From Burkholderia stagnalis (GTDB lineage: Bacteria; Pseudomonadota; Gammaproteobacteria; Burkholderiales; Burkholderiaceae), in contig NZ_CADESW010000030.1 in NCBI RefSeq assembly GCF_902830275.1, positions 1-64,000 of the forward strand: a DNA stretch of 64,000 nt, written 5' to 3'. A program made the position numbers and the translations under genes. The notes under the pieces were generated by a model. That model was not told the DNA's origin. It did no database searches and was given only the letters and a program-made list of their open reading frames with translations. Positions 1 through 8,538 of the stretch are shown one piece after another (positions within the stretch are counted from its first letter, which is position 1; each line of letters begins with the position of its first letter).

Positions 1-2970
1 GGTGCTGATGCCCGTCGAAGCGGAAGTCGACAGCGAGTTGATGCCCGTCGACGTTGACGTCGAGAGGGAGGCGATCGAACTGTTGGCCGACGAGATACCG
101 GTCGAAGCCGAAGTCGAGAGCGAAGTGACAGAGCTATTGGTCGAACTCAGGCCCGTCGACAGCGAGCTGACGCCCGTCGAGAGCGAGGAAATGGCGGACG
201 AGCTCGAGCTCAGACCGGTCGACAACGAGCCGACGGCCGTCGACGTGGACGTCGACAGGGTATTGATCGCGGTGTTGGTCGCATAGAGCTGCGAGCCGTT
301 GATCGCGTCGGTGCTGGAAGCGGAGATCCGACCTGCGGCAACGTTGGTGACCTGACGCTCGGCGCCGGCTGCGCCGACACTGACGACGCTGCTCGGGGTC
401 GTGCCGGCAAACGAGTAGCTCGTGCCGCCAATGGTGGCGCTGGTGGTCGGATTCGCAGCTGCCGTGACGGAGCCGTTGCCGAGCGCGACGTCGCCGGCGT
501 TGTTCGCGACGGCGTTCGGGCCGATCGCGACGGAGTTGGTGCCGAGGGCTTGGCTGTCCGGCGCGGTGGAATTCGCGTGGAAGTACTTGATGCCCTGGCT
601 GTTGATGTTGTCGACCGCGGAGCCGACGTTGTTGGCGGTGGTGGTGGTGCCGTTCGCGTTGTACGTGGTGTACGACGGCGCGGAGACGGTACCGGTCGCA
701 GGGTTGTAGGTCGAGCCGCCGCCGAGTGCTGCGGCCGTGCTGTTGCCGAGGTTGTTGGTCGTGGAGACGGCCGTGCTCAGGCCGGTGGACAACGAGCTGA
801 TGCCCGTCGACGTCGACGTGGACAGCGAAGCAACGGAGCTGTTGGTCGAGCTCAGGCCGGTCGACAGCGAGTTGACGCCGCTTTGCGCCGTGCTGATACC
901 GGTCGACGTGGACGTGGACAGCGACGTCACCGAGCTATTGGTCGCGCTCAGTCCCGTCGACAGCGAATTGACACCGCTTTGCGCCGTGCTGATACCGGTC
1001 GATGCGGACGTCGAAAGCGAAGTAACAGAGCTGTTGGTCGCGCTCAGGCCGGTCGACAGCGAGTTGACACCGCTTTGCGCCGTGCTGATACCGGTCGAAG
1101 CCGACGTCGACAGCGAACCGATTGCGCTATTGGCCGACGAGATACCGGTCGATGTCGAGGTCGACAGCGAAGCAACCGAGCTGTTGGTCGCACTCAGTCC
1201 CGTCGACAGCGAATTGACACCGCTTTGCGCCGTGCTGATACCGGTCGACGCGGACGTCGAAAGCGAAGTAACAGAGCTATTGGTCGCACTCAGTCCCGTC
1301 GACAGCGAATTGACCCCGCTTTGCGCCGTGCTGATGCCCGTCGAAGCAGACGTCGACAACGAAGTGACCGTGCTGTTGGTCGTCGACAAACCGGTGGACA
1401 ACGAATTGACCCCGCTCTGCGCGGTGCTGATCCCCGTCGACGCCGACGTGGACAAACTCGCGATGCTCGACGTCGTCGTGCTGGCGACCGCGTAAAGCTG
1501 GCTGCCGTTGATCGCATCCGTGCTTGCCGCACCGACGAGGCCGGCGGCGACGTTCTGGATACGGCGCTCCGAGCCGGGCGCGCCGACACTGACCACACCG
1601 TTCGCCGCGCTCGCGCCGGCGTAGGTGCCGATCGTCTGAGTGCCGATCGTGGTGCTGCTGACTGTCCCGGTGCCGCCGGTTGCCGTCGTCGCAGTGGCGC
1701 TCGTCACCGAGCCGTTGCCGAGGGCAACCGAGTTCGCGACGTTTGCCGTCGAGCTGACACCGAGCGCCAGCGCATTGGTGGCCGTTGCGCTGGACCCTTG
1801 CGCAATCGCGACGGATCCGCTGCCGGACGCGTTGGAGTTGGCGCCCAATGCGGTCGCGAACGAATTCGAAGCAACACTGCTCGAACCCAGTGCGACCGAA
1901 CCAGCCGCCCCGCTCGCGGTCGAGCCGTTGCCGAGCGCCACGGCATCCGAGCCGGAGGCGAGGGCCTTGGCGCCGAAGCTTCCGCTGTTGCCCATCGCTA
2001 TCGCGCCGGTGCCGGCCGCCGTCACGGAGTTGCCGATTGCAACCGAGCCGTTCGTGCCGTTGGCAACGGCCGCCTGGCCGATCGCCACCGCGCTGCTGGT
2101 CGCCACGCTGGTGTTGCCCAGTGCGACAGAACCATTCCCGGTCGACGTATTGGAGTTGCCGAGCGCAATGGCGCCTTGTCCGTTCGCGGTATTGTTCGCG
2201 CCTACCGCAACGGCGCCGGTGCCGGTCGCAACGTTCGGGTCGCCGATCGCGACCGCGCCGTTGCCGCTGGCCGACTGCTGGTTACCGATCGCGACCGCGC
2301 CGATGCCGCTGCTCGCCGTCGACTGATAGCCGATTGCCGTCGAGCCGAGGCCGGCGGTGGCCAATACCGTGTTGCTGTCGCCGATTGCAACGGTCGATGC
2401 CGAACGCGCATTCGTCAAGTGTCCGATCGCGACGGCGTTCGCCGCCGTTGCCGAGGCGCCGTTCCCGAGCGCATAGCTTGACGCACCGGACGACAGTGCG
2501 CTAAAGCCAAAGGCAGCCGAGTACGCGCCCGACGCGGTCGCCTGGTGGCCGACCGCCGTGCCGAATTGGGCTGCATAGGCCCCCATGCCGACCGCCGTGG
2601 CGGCTTGACCGGCGGCAGTCGTATAGCTTCCGAACAACGTGACCCCAAGCAGGTTGCCACCGTTCGCGTTGCATCCCGCCACGCTCGACCACGTGCCGCT
2701 TCCGTCGATGGGGCCCGTTCCGGCAGCGTAATTCGTGACCCCGTCCGGCCCGACTCCAGCGACCGAGTTGCAAATCTGTGCACTGGTGAAGGTCGCGGCG
2801 TTCGCCAGCGGAACGACGCTCAGGAGTGCCGCCCCGGTGACCATCACGGTAGCCACGACGGCCTTCGCCACGGCGGACTTGTTCGGTTTGCCGCGAGCGG
2901 AAGAAATCTCCGATGCGGCGACCCATGCGCCGAGCGCCTCGTTCCAGATGGTGCGATATGTGCGGTTCAT
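1..2970 (-). CDS. Trimeric autotransporter adhesin (YadA/Hep-Hag type), 3' part outside window
   Basis: Surface adhesin of the type Vc secretion family, expected to trimerise and be displayed on the outer membrane. The start at 2970 gives an N-terminus MNRTYRTIWNEALGAWVAAS, which is the ESPR extended signal peptide of large autotransporters, followed by a hydrophobic stretch. GAGAG lies about 10 bases upstream of the start. Residues of roughly 90-400 are head repeats of the AVAIG / SVALG type (left-handed beta-roll). Two neck/stalk modules with the TDAINGSQLYA motif follow (around 1490-1600 and 285-420), each leading into Ser/Thr-rich coiled-coil stalk repeats. The reading frame stays open to base 1, so the C-terminal membrane anchor is outside the window. 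The large plus-strand reading frames across this gene are antisense by-products of its GC-rich repeats. Family assignment is firm; the ligand is unknown. Confidence 0.93.
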   Translation of the reverse strand, partial: MNRTYRTIWNEALGAWVAASEISSARGKPNKSAVAKAVVATVMVTGAALLSVVPLANAATFTSAQICNSVAGVGPDGVTNYAAGTGPIDGSGTWSSVAGCNANGGNLLGVTLFGSYTTAAGQAATAVGMGAYAAQFGTAVGHQATASGAYSAAFGFSALSSGASSYALGNGASATAANAVAIGHLTNARSASTVAIGDSNTVLATAGLGSTAIGYQSTASSGIGAVAIGNQQSASGNGAVAIGDPNVATGTGAVAVGANNTANGQGAIALGNSNTSTGNGSVALGNTSVATSSAVAIGQAAVANGTNGSVAIGNSVTAAGTGAIAMGNSGSFGAKALASGSDAVALGNGSTASGAAGSVALGSSSVASNSFATALGANSNASGSGSVAIAQGSSATATNALALGVSSTANVANSVALGNGSVTSATATTATGGTGTVSSTTIGTQTIGTYAGASAANGVVSVGAPGSERRIQNVAAGLVGAASTDAINGSQLYAVASTTTSSIASLSTSASTGISTAQSGVNSLSTGLSTTNSTVTSLSTSASTGISTAQSGVNSLSTGLSATNSSVTSLSTSASTGISTAQSGVNSLSTGLSATNSSVASLSTSTSTGISSANSAIGSLSTSASTGISTAQSGVNSLSTGLSATNSSVTSLSTSASTGISTAQSGVNSLSTGLSATNSSVTSLSTSTSTGISTAQSGVNSLSTGLSSTNSSVASLSTSTSTGISSLSTGLSTAVSTTNNLGNSTAAALGGGSTYNPATGTVSAPSYTTYNANGTTTTANNVGSAVDNINSQGIKYFHANSTAPDSQALGTNSVAIGPNAVANNAGDVALGNGSVTAAANPTTSATIGGTSYSFAGTTPSSVVSVGAAGAERQVTNVAAGRISASSTDAINGSQLYATNTAINTLSTSTSTAVGSLSTGLSSSSSAISSLSTGVSSLSTGLSSTNSSVTSLSTSASTGISSANSSIASLSTSTSTGINSLSTSASTGIST
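836..1465 (-). repeat. 96-bp stalk repeats inside the adhesin gene
   Basis: The same stalk module recurs with exact 96-bp spacing: marker positions 836, 932 and 1028, then, after an extra 54-bp unit, 1178, 1274 and 1370. Each unit encodes 32 residues with the motifs SLSTSASTGIS, TAQSGVNSLSTGLS and TNSSV. The repeats are near-identical at nucleotide level, so copy number could change by slippage or recombination and alter stalk length. Confidence 0.85.
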
Positions 2971-3264
2971 GATTTGCGAATCTCTCGGTATACGCCAATA
3001 AAGTGGCTCGTCGCTCACCTCATCAACGGGCCTTGTTATTTATGTAGTAATGCGAATTAATAAGATTTCGTTGTTTTCATGCGAGCTCGAAATTCCAGCC
3101 GATACAATGTGTTTATTCTTGAACTTCAGCGCACTCGAGCTTCCCTTTGCGATCCGGCGCGATTGCCGGATCTTTGAAACCCTGCGGCAACGCCTGCATA
3201 GAATCGCCGCTTCTCCCGGGCATCAGAATCAGGGCGCCGGTCACGTCGGACAAAGCCTGCTCAA

Positions 3265-4377
3265 TCAACATCCCTGCGCCCAACCCGCCCCGACGTCACG
3301 GACGATCGCCATGTCGGCTACGCCTCGCGCGCCACGCACGACGACGTCACGGGCCATGCTTGCGCCGAGTTCCACAAGACCACGAAGCCTGCATAGCGCT
3401 TCCTCGCTGCAACGGGCAGCATCGATAAATGCGGACGCAATCTTCACAATATCGGGCTCCGGGATTTCGATGCCCACGTCCACGCCATAAGCCAGACCAT
3501 AGTCGTCGATTGCGATGCGGCAGCCGCAAGTCTTGATCTGATCGAGAAATGCGCGAGCATTCCCGGCCCCGATCTTCTCGCCTTCATACACCTCGACCAC
3601 CAGGCGCGCGGCCAGGTCGGGAGATTTGTAGAGACGGTCGATCAAACTCTCCCATTGCAACCCCTCCGCGAGGCTGTGCCCCGACACACTCACGCCGACG
3701 TTCAGTTCTGGCGAGCGCGCCAGCAAATCCAGCACACGCGTCAGCACGTAGCGATCGAAATGAGACATCAGCCCCATACGGGCGATACTCGGCAAATACG
3801 CCTTCGGCGAAGACAGGTCACCCTCTAGTGCGCGACACCATGTCGTGCAGTCGAAATAGAGCACCTTGCGCTCGTCGTCCGGCGTGTGAACAGGCGACAT
3901 CACGAGCGCGAATGCATCGACCTTCATTGCATGCATCACGGCATCGGTAATCGCAAAGTCGGCTCGCCTCACCGCTTCGGCACTCGACCTGCCGCGCCGC
4001 GCCTCGTTCAAGCAAGCTACGTCGTCGTGAACCCCGACCCACTTCGCCCGCAATTCCGCAAGCCACGCCGCTTGCGAGTGCGGCGCCCTTCGTCCGCTCA
4101 ATCGAAGAAGCCAGCCTGTCGTCGAAAGGTCCGTCATGGAACGATCCTCGAACGAGTCCTTCGACGTTGCCGTGGATATCAGGAGATGCCCGTCGCCCAT
4201 CGCCCGAATCCGAGCGACGGAGCCACACAGTCGCCGCGCGCGCTCGCTCAACTCGACATCGATGGCCTCGACAAACTCGTGGCCGAAGCAACGTACCAAC
4301 TCGGAACGATTGACGATCTCGATGAGCAATGCGCAACCCATCCTCAAATATCTCCCCACCATATCCGCCTGTGACAT
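3265..4377 (-). CDS. Degenerate EAL-domain protein, possibly C-terminally truncated
   Basis: A 370-residue cytoplasmic protein related to cyclic-di-GMP phosphodiesterases. Residues 15-70 resemble a worn GGDEF-like segment and about 140-370 form an EAL fold. The EAL signature itself is not present near residue 183. The ExTE position reads EVYE (262-265), DDFG reads IDDYG (290-294), and VKIAS (311-315) keeps the lysine. The usual AEGVE segment reads VRGAR. Catalysis is therefore doubtful and a ligand-binding role is more likely. The protein stops straight after WAQG, where the family normally continues with about 10-20 residues. In the +1 frame translation goes on as MLIEQALSDVTGALI to 3110, which suggests a one-base loss. 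It lies upstream, on the same strand, of the adhesin. Confidence 0.72.
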   Translation of the reverse strand: MSQADMVGRYLRMGCALLIEIVNRSELVRCFGHEFVEAIDVELSERARRLCGSVARIRAMGDGHLLISTATSKDSFEDRSMTDLSTTGWLLRLSGRRAPHSQAAWLAELRAKWVGVHDDVACLNEARRGRSSAEAVRRADFAITDAVMHAMKVDAFALVMSPVHTPDDERKVLYFDCTTWCRALEGDLSSPKAYLPSIARMGLMSHFDRYVLTRVLDLLARSPELNVGVSVSGHSLAEGLQWESLIDRLYKSPDLAARLVVEVYEGEKIGAGNARAFLDQIKTCGCRIAIDDYGLAYGVDVGIEIPEPDIVKIASAFIDAARCSEEALCRLRGLVELGASMARDVVVRGARGVADMAIVRDVGAGWAQGC

Positions 4378-4904
4378 GCCATCTTCGAGCCGCCAACTCC
4401 CTCTTCATATTTCGCGCTGCGCCTGTCCTGCAAACCGGGATGAGCAGGAATGAAAGGCAAAAACGGACGTTTGCATCAGAGTTACAAAAAAATTCACCGA
4501 TACGCGCAAAGTCCCGTCGTTACAGGGGGTGCCGTTCTGTAAGGTTTGTCGGACAAAAACGTCCCTTTAAGTCCATTAATATTTCCCCTACCAGCCACGG
4601 ATTTGACGAAGATTTGCAAATCGACGGGCTCCGGTGCCCCTCGACGGCTACCGGAGCCCGTCCTTTTGCCTGCAAAAGAACGATTCCCACAAAGGAAAAC
4701 TTGCCGTGAAGAAGAATGCTTGCTGTATTCGGCCATACAGACAGGAACCAGGCGATGTGCGCTCACATGATGTCGACCGGCTCCGCCGCCAAGATTGCGC
4801 CGTTGCGCGGGTCATCGTTGGTCGGCACGCGACATGATGGACAGGATGCATGCGCCGGCCGGCATTCGCCGGCACGCAGCCGGCTTGGTCTGCGGAGCTT
4901 GCTC
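4378..4904. other. Non-coding gap with several inverted repeats
   Basis: No convincing gene is seen in these 527 bases, which are AT-richer than the flanking core genes. They contain a TTTGTC-G-GACAAA inverted repeat (4545-4557), a perfect 12-bp palindrome GATTTGCAAATC (4611-4622) and, directly after it, a strong hairpin (separate entry). Just before the recombinase start, 4846-4885 is a cluster of GCCGG repeats. The EAL gene promoter (minus strand) and the recombinase promoter (plus strand) must both be here, but I could not place them with confidence. Confidence 0.5.
4624..4667 (+). terminator. Rho-independent terminator-like hairpin
   Basis: Perfect 12-bp stem ACGGGCTCCGGT (4624-4635) pairing with ACCGGAGCCCGT (4650-4661), loop of 14 bases, followed by CCTTTT. 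The T tract is short. The orientation fits termination of a plus-strand transcript, but no plus-strand gene lies directly upstream, so it may end a small RNA or be a relic of a mobile element. Confidence 0.55.
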
Positions 4905-5486
4905 ATGAATATCGGGTATGCCCGTGTATCTACGGACGAGCAGAGCCTCGGACTGCAAATCGATGCGCTCACACGCGCGGGCTGTGAGGTCGTGTTTACC
5001 GACCAGGGAATCTCCGGAGCCGATTTCCATCGTCCCGGCCTCGACGCGGCACTGGAGAGAGTCACGAAAGGCGACACGCTTGTCGTCTGGCGTCTCGACC
5101 GGTTAGGGCGATCGTTGAGCAAGTTGATCGATCTGATCAACTTTCTTGCCCGTCGAGGTGTCGACTTCATTTCGCTTACCGAATCGATCAACACGACTTC
5201 GTCCGGCGGACGATTGGTCTTCCACATGATGGGCGCGCTCGCGGAATTCGAACGCAGCCTCATCAGCGAACGTACCCGTGCCGGATTGGCCGCCGCGCGC
5301 GCACGTGGCAAGCAACTCGGACGGCGGCGACAGATGACGCCCGATCAATGCGCGCAAGCGCGCGTCCTGCTCGAGACACACTCTCTTATCGAAGTCGCGG
5401 CAAAATTCAATGTTCACCCTCGAACAATCAAACGGGCTCTCGTTGCGAAGAAAGAGGTGGCCGCGCAAGTTCCGACAGTCGGATAA
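4905..5486 (+). CDS. Serine recombinase (resolvase/DNA invertase), Pin-like
   Basis: A 193-residue small serine recombinase that would cut and rejoin DNA at paired sites. The N-terminus MNIGYARVSTDEQ carries the catalytic serine (Ser9). WRLDRLGRS gives the conserved active-site arginines, and LAEFERSLISERTRAGL marks the E helix leading to the DNA-binding part. The C-terminus (about 145-185) is a small HTH ending in VHPRTIKRAL. Length is normal for the family. I chose the ATG at 4905 because homology begins exactly there; the frame is open further upstream but without family resemblance. It faces a paralogue (5512-6330) across a 25-bp hairpin gap. Confidence 0.9.
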   Translation: MNIGYARVSTDEQSLGLQIDALTRAGCEVVFTDQGISGADFHRPGLDAALERVTKGDTLVVWRLDRLGRSLSKLIDLINFLARRGVDFISLTESINTTSSGGRLVFHMMGALAEFERSLISERTRAGLAAARARGKQLGRRRQMTPDQCAQARVLLETHSLIEVAAKFNVHPRTIKRALVAKKEVAAQVPTVG

Positions 5487-5512
5487 GTGGTTCGGCCGGG
5501 GCCGATGTCCAC
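5487..5512. terminator. Hairpin between convergent recombinase genes
   Basis: The spacer reads GTGG-tt-CGGCC-ggg-GCCG-atgt-CCAC: a core TCGGCC/GGCCGA stem extended by GTGG/CCAC arms. There is no T tract. It may act as a bidirectional terminator, or it could be part of a recombination site. Confidence 0.4.
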
Positions 5513-6330
5513 TATTTCCACCGAAGCGCGTATTGCAGGGCTATCGCACGGCTTGGAGGCACGCTCACGCCGACGCTCATGCGCGGCTTCTTTCCAGGCG
5601 ACAGAAGTTTGATCCTGCGCCACTGTGCTCTGGAACGGTAGAAGCCGGATGTCGCGGTATTTTCAACTTCAAAGATCTCCTGCCTGCACCATGAGTATTC
5701 GAGCAATGGCGTCGCAGGCCCGGTGAGGTGCGCCGGATCATGTGGTGCATCTTGTTTCGCGGAACTCGGCTCGTTTCCGTCGCACGTGACTTCCAGCTTA
5801 CGCCGCAGTGTTCGTTGATGAACGTTGAGGATTCGTGCCACGGCGACTTCCGACTTATACGCAAGCAACGCGCGTGCTTTCTCCAGCTTCTGAGCATCCA
5901 GAACGGCGGGGCGGCCAGGCTTCCTGCCTCGCCGGCGCGCCGCTGCGAGCCCGGCCCGTGTTCTCTCGCTGATCAGGGAGCGTTCAAATTCTGCGAGAGC
6001 GGCGATCAGGTGAAACGTGAACCGCCCCGCTGACGACCGCGTGTCTATCGCTTCGGTTAGCGATACGACTCGCACGCCGGATCGATCCAGGTCGCCGATT
6101 ATGGTAACGAGATGACCGAGCGAACGCCCGAGACGATCTAGCTTCCAAACGGTCAGGGTGTCTCCGGGTTGTATCGCAGCCAATGCCTGCCGCAAGCCTG
6201 GCCGATCTGTTCGTGCGCCGGACATGCCACGGTCGGAGAAAATCTGGTCACAGCCTGACTGCTGAAGTGCATGCAATTGCAAATCGAGATGCTGCTCGTC
6301 CGTAGAGACTCGTGCGTAGCCTATTTTCAT
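5512..6330 (-). CDS. Serine recombinase with C-terminal extension
   Basis: Second resolvase/invertase, clearly paralogous to the gene at 4905-5486. It has MKIGYARVSTDEQ with catalytic Ser9, WKLDRLGRS, LAEFERSLISERTRAGL, and an HTH ending in VHQRTLRRKLE near residue 186. The start is taken at the ATG at 6330, where homology begins; a GTG three codons earlier is possible. The family normally ends near residue 190, but here the frame continues for about 80 residues (to 272) with no recognised domain. This tail may be read-through into decayed flanking DNA. The convergent arrangement of two related recombinases fits a mobile or invertible segment. I see no obvious pair of crossover sites. Confidence 0.85.
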   Translation of the reverse strand: MKIGYARVSTDEQHLDLQLHALQQSGCDQIFSDRGMSGARTDRPGLRQALAAIQPGDTLTVWKLDRLGRSLGHLVTIIGDLDRSGVRVVSLTEAIDTRSSAGRFTFHLIAALAEFERSLISERTRAGLAAARRRGRKPGRPAVLDAQKLEKARALLAYKSEVAVARILNVHQRTLRRKLEVTCDGNEPSSAKQDAPHDPAHLTGPATPLLEYSWCRQEIFEVENTATSGFYRSRAQWRRIKLLSPGKKPRMSVGVSVPPSRAIALQYALRWK

Positions 6331-6736
6331 TCGTACCACTAATTCTATGCGTGACGTGTCAGGCCATGGTCGATAGCAGAGTGCGTTCGACTAGCGGGAC
6401 TTCGTGCGCTATTTTCCCGACGTTCCGAGTCGCTTTACCGATTCGAAAATGTGTCGGCCCGTTTTATATGAGGAATATGGTGCGGCGGGCAAGTTGGCTG
6501 ATGCGTCATGTGGAACCAATCGGCCGCGCAACGATTGCGACGGTCGACGCACGGTCATGCTCAGTGCCATGAAGTGGGTACATGCCCTTGGTCGATCCTC
6601 AAATTTCCAAGTGCGCCTCATGACATACCCCAAGTCAAATACTGTGTATTTGAGATAGCATATGATGGGCCAAAAGCAACGTCCAATGCATTGTTTTGTC
6701 GAATATGATGAGTTTTAGTTATACCCGAGTCGCACC
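6331..6736. other. AT-rich intergenic region upstream of the LysR gene
   Basis: About 400 bases with lower GC than the core genes and no credible gene. It separates the minus-strand recombinase from the plus-strand LysR gene and holds a perfect palindrome (6635-6653). A TATGAT hexamer lies at 6661-6666, but no well-spaced -35 was found. Confidence 0.5.
6635..6653. promoter_or_regulatory. Perfect palindrome, probable LysR operator
   Basis: TCAAATAC-TGT-GTATTTGA, 8-bp perfect arms with a 3-bp centre, located 84 bases upstream of the LysR start codon. Dyads of this size, placed upstream of their own gene, are typical for autoregulating LysR-type proteins. The functional link is an inference. 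Confidence 0.55.
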
Positions 6737-7627
6737 ATGACACTAAACCAGTTGCGGCACGTCATCCTGTTGGCCGAGTTGGGGTCTTTCAGCCGTGCCG
6801 CTGATGCTGCATGTCTGACTCAGCCCGCGTTGAGTCGCAGCATCCGCGCGCTCGAGGAGGAACTGGGTGGAGCGCTGTTCGATCGCATTGGCCATCGCAC
6901 GGAACTCACACCGTTTGGTCAACATGTCGCCGAGCAGGCACTGACGATTTGCTCCAACGCCGATGCGTTGATCGACTCCACCGCTCAAATGATCGATGGA
7001 TCGCTTGGACGGCTCTCGATTGGCTTAGGGGCGGCGCCGGGGGCCATTTTGATCACGCCGCTGTTGCTGCACTTCGCCAGATATCAATCGAACCTGAAAC
7101 TTCAGATCATGAAGGCGCAGCCGGACCAGCTTCTGAAGTCGTTGCGTGAGCGTTCGCTGGATATTCTGATTGTCGAGTCGCGAGCGATACCGGCCGATCA
7201 TGATTTGGTGGTTGAGCCCATCAGCGTGATGAGAGCGGCTTTCATGTGCCGGCCGGGGCATCCGCTGCTGCAGTGCAAGTCACCCGTCACGCTGCATGAG
7301 TTCAAGCGCTATCCGATTGCGGGCCCGATCATGCCCGAGCAGAGTCGGCGAGAGCTGATCGAGTACCTTGGTCCGGACGGTCACCCGGATCGCCTGTTCA
7401 ATCTGCAATGCGGGGAGTTGGGCAATCTTCTGGAATTGGCGCGACAGAGTGAGACCATCGTATTCTGCGTCCGCCTTGCTGCGCCCGATTTAGTGGAAAT
7501 TCCCGTTCAACCTGCGGTCAACATAAGTGCCAGGTTTTCCTGGGTGTCGCTGAAGGGGCGTACGTTGCCGGTGGCGTCCAAACTGATTCGTACATTCATT
7601 TACGAGAGGTTACGTGACCCTGAGTGA
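6737..7627 (+). CDS. LysR-family transcriptional regulator
   Basis: A 296-residue LysR-type regulator. The winged HTH lies at residues 1-60, with the motif SFSRAADAACLTQPALSRSI and EEELGGALFDR. The effector-binding domain spans about 90-290. It has the full family length. The ATG at 6737 puts MTLNQLRHVILLAE at the expected N-terminus. Its composition is AT-richer than the receptor fragment that follows. No intact target gene lies next to it: downstream is only a decayed TonB-dependent receptor, so the regulator may be an orphan or may act on distant genes. Confidence 0.92.
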   Translation: MTLNQLRHVILLAELGSFSRAADAACLTQPALSRSIRALEEELGGALFDRIGHRTELTPFGQHVAEQALTICSNADALIDSTAQMIDGSLGRLSIGLGAAPGAILITPLLLHFARYQSNLKLQIMKAQPDQLLKSLRERSLDILIVESRAIPADHDLVVEPISVMRAAFMCRPGHPLLQCKSPVTLHEFKRYPIAGPIMPEQSRRELIEYLGPDGHPDRLFNLQCGELGNLLELARQSETIVFCVRLAAPDLVEIPVQPAVNISARFSWVSLKGRTLPVASKLIRTFIYERLRDPE

Positions 7628-7734
7628 TCGGGTTGCTGCGACATTTTCGTGTGAATTGCCGCCGGGCCTGTTGAAGCGTACGTACAGCGGCGTGCATTGC
7701 CGGCAACCTCCGGCCACGGTCCGTCGAGCCGGGC

Positions 7735-8256
7735 TGGATTCCGATCATATCGACGCGAGACTCACTGCCTGGTTCGCGCGCTCGAACACCATCGGCGTGT
7801 CCGCCGGCAGCTACGGCGCGTTGCGCCAGACGCTCGATTCGACCGGGCCCGTCACGAAATCGCTCGCGTACCGCTTCGTCGCGATGAACGAGAACAACGG
7901 CAGCTTCCGCGATACCGTGTCGAGCAAACGCTACCTGTTCGCGCCGTCGTTCACATGGGACATCGGCGCGGACACGACGCTCCATTACGAGTTCGAAAGC
8001 GTGCGCCAGCGCGCGCCGCTCGATCGCGGCGTGGTGGCGGTGAACGGGCAGCTCGGCGCGATTCCGGCATCGCGCTTCCTCGGCGAGCCGCGCGACGGCG
8101 ACTACGACGTGCGCAACACGGGCCACCAGTTCACGCTCGAGCATCGCGTCGATGCGAACTGGTCGATCAACGCCGGCTTCGCGCAGCGCACCACCGACCT
8201 GTCTCACACCGGGCGCGCCGCGCAGCCTGTTCGCGTCGCTCGCCTACGCGTTCTAG
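7735..8256 (+). pseudogene. Remnant of a TonB-dependent siderophore receptor
   Basis: The encoded segment from LTAWFARSNTIGVSAGSYGA through GHQFTLEHRVDANWSINAG matches the early barrel of ferric-siderophore receptors: plug-to-barrel strands, and the turn from the TGPV dyad to SLAYRFVAMNENNGSF. The signal peptide, TonB box and plug are missing upstream. After ...QRTTDLS the frame is lost, but another frame reads PGAPRSLFASLAYAF followed by a stop at 8254-8256. That is the normal terminal beta-strand of this family, ending in aromatic Phe. The gene has therefore lost its 5' part and most of its barrel in an internal deletion. Its high GC matches the core genome and contrasts with the LysR gene just upstream. 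Confidence 0.8.
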
Positions 8257-8346
8257 TTCGATCCGGTTTGCCGACGGCTGTCCCGTCGGCGGCCCACCAC
8301 CCATCTGCTTCGAAGGTCTTGTTTATCGGTCATCACGGTCTGAGTG

Positions 8347-8368
8347 CAGGTGTCCACGCGGACACCTG
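8347..8368. promoter_or_regulatory. Perfect inverted repeat downstream of the receptor remnant
   Basis: CAGGTGTCC-ACGC-GGACACCTG, 9-bp arms with a 4-bp loop. There is no T tract. It lies between the receptor remnant and the small secreted protein and could be a transcript end or an operator; I cannot tell which. Confidence 0.4.
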
Positions 8369-8538
8369 GCATGACCCTCTGCCCCTCGCCGGAAGGGCGT
8401 CGTTTATCGATGGCTTATAAAAGGAGGCATGGCCTTTCGCACAGATATTCACAAATTTCACATACCTTTCACGCAACACATTCGCTAGGATCACTGCACC
8501 GTTTTTCCGATTCATATTTTCTCAAGGGATAGCGAAAT

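Noticed and set aside
780..1490. CRISPR-like regular repeats
   Set aside because: The 96-bp periodicity is in frame inside the adhesin gene and encodes stalk repeats; there are no variable spacers.
550..2481. Very long plus-strand reading frame opposite the adhesin
   Set aside because: Its Arg/Gly-rich repeats are the reverse of the adhesin repeats; no start signal or family resemblance.
8429..8488. Short leader peptide with AAGGAGG before the ATG at 8429
   Set aside because: The ribosome site is only one base from the ATG, too close to work, and the peptide has no attenuator features.
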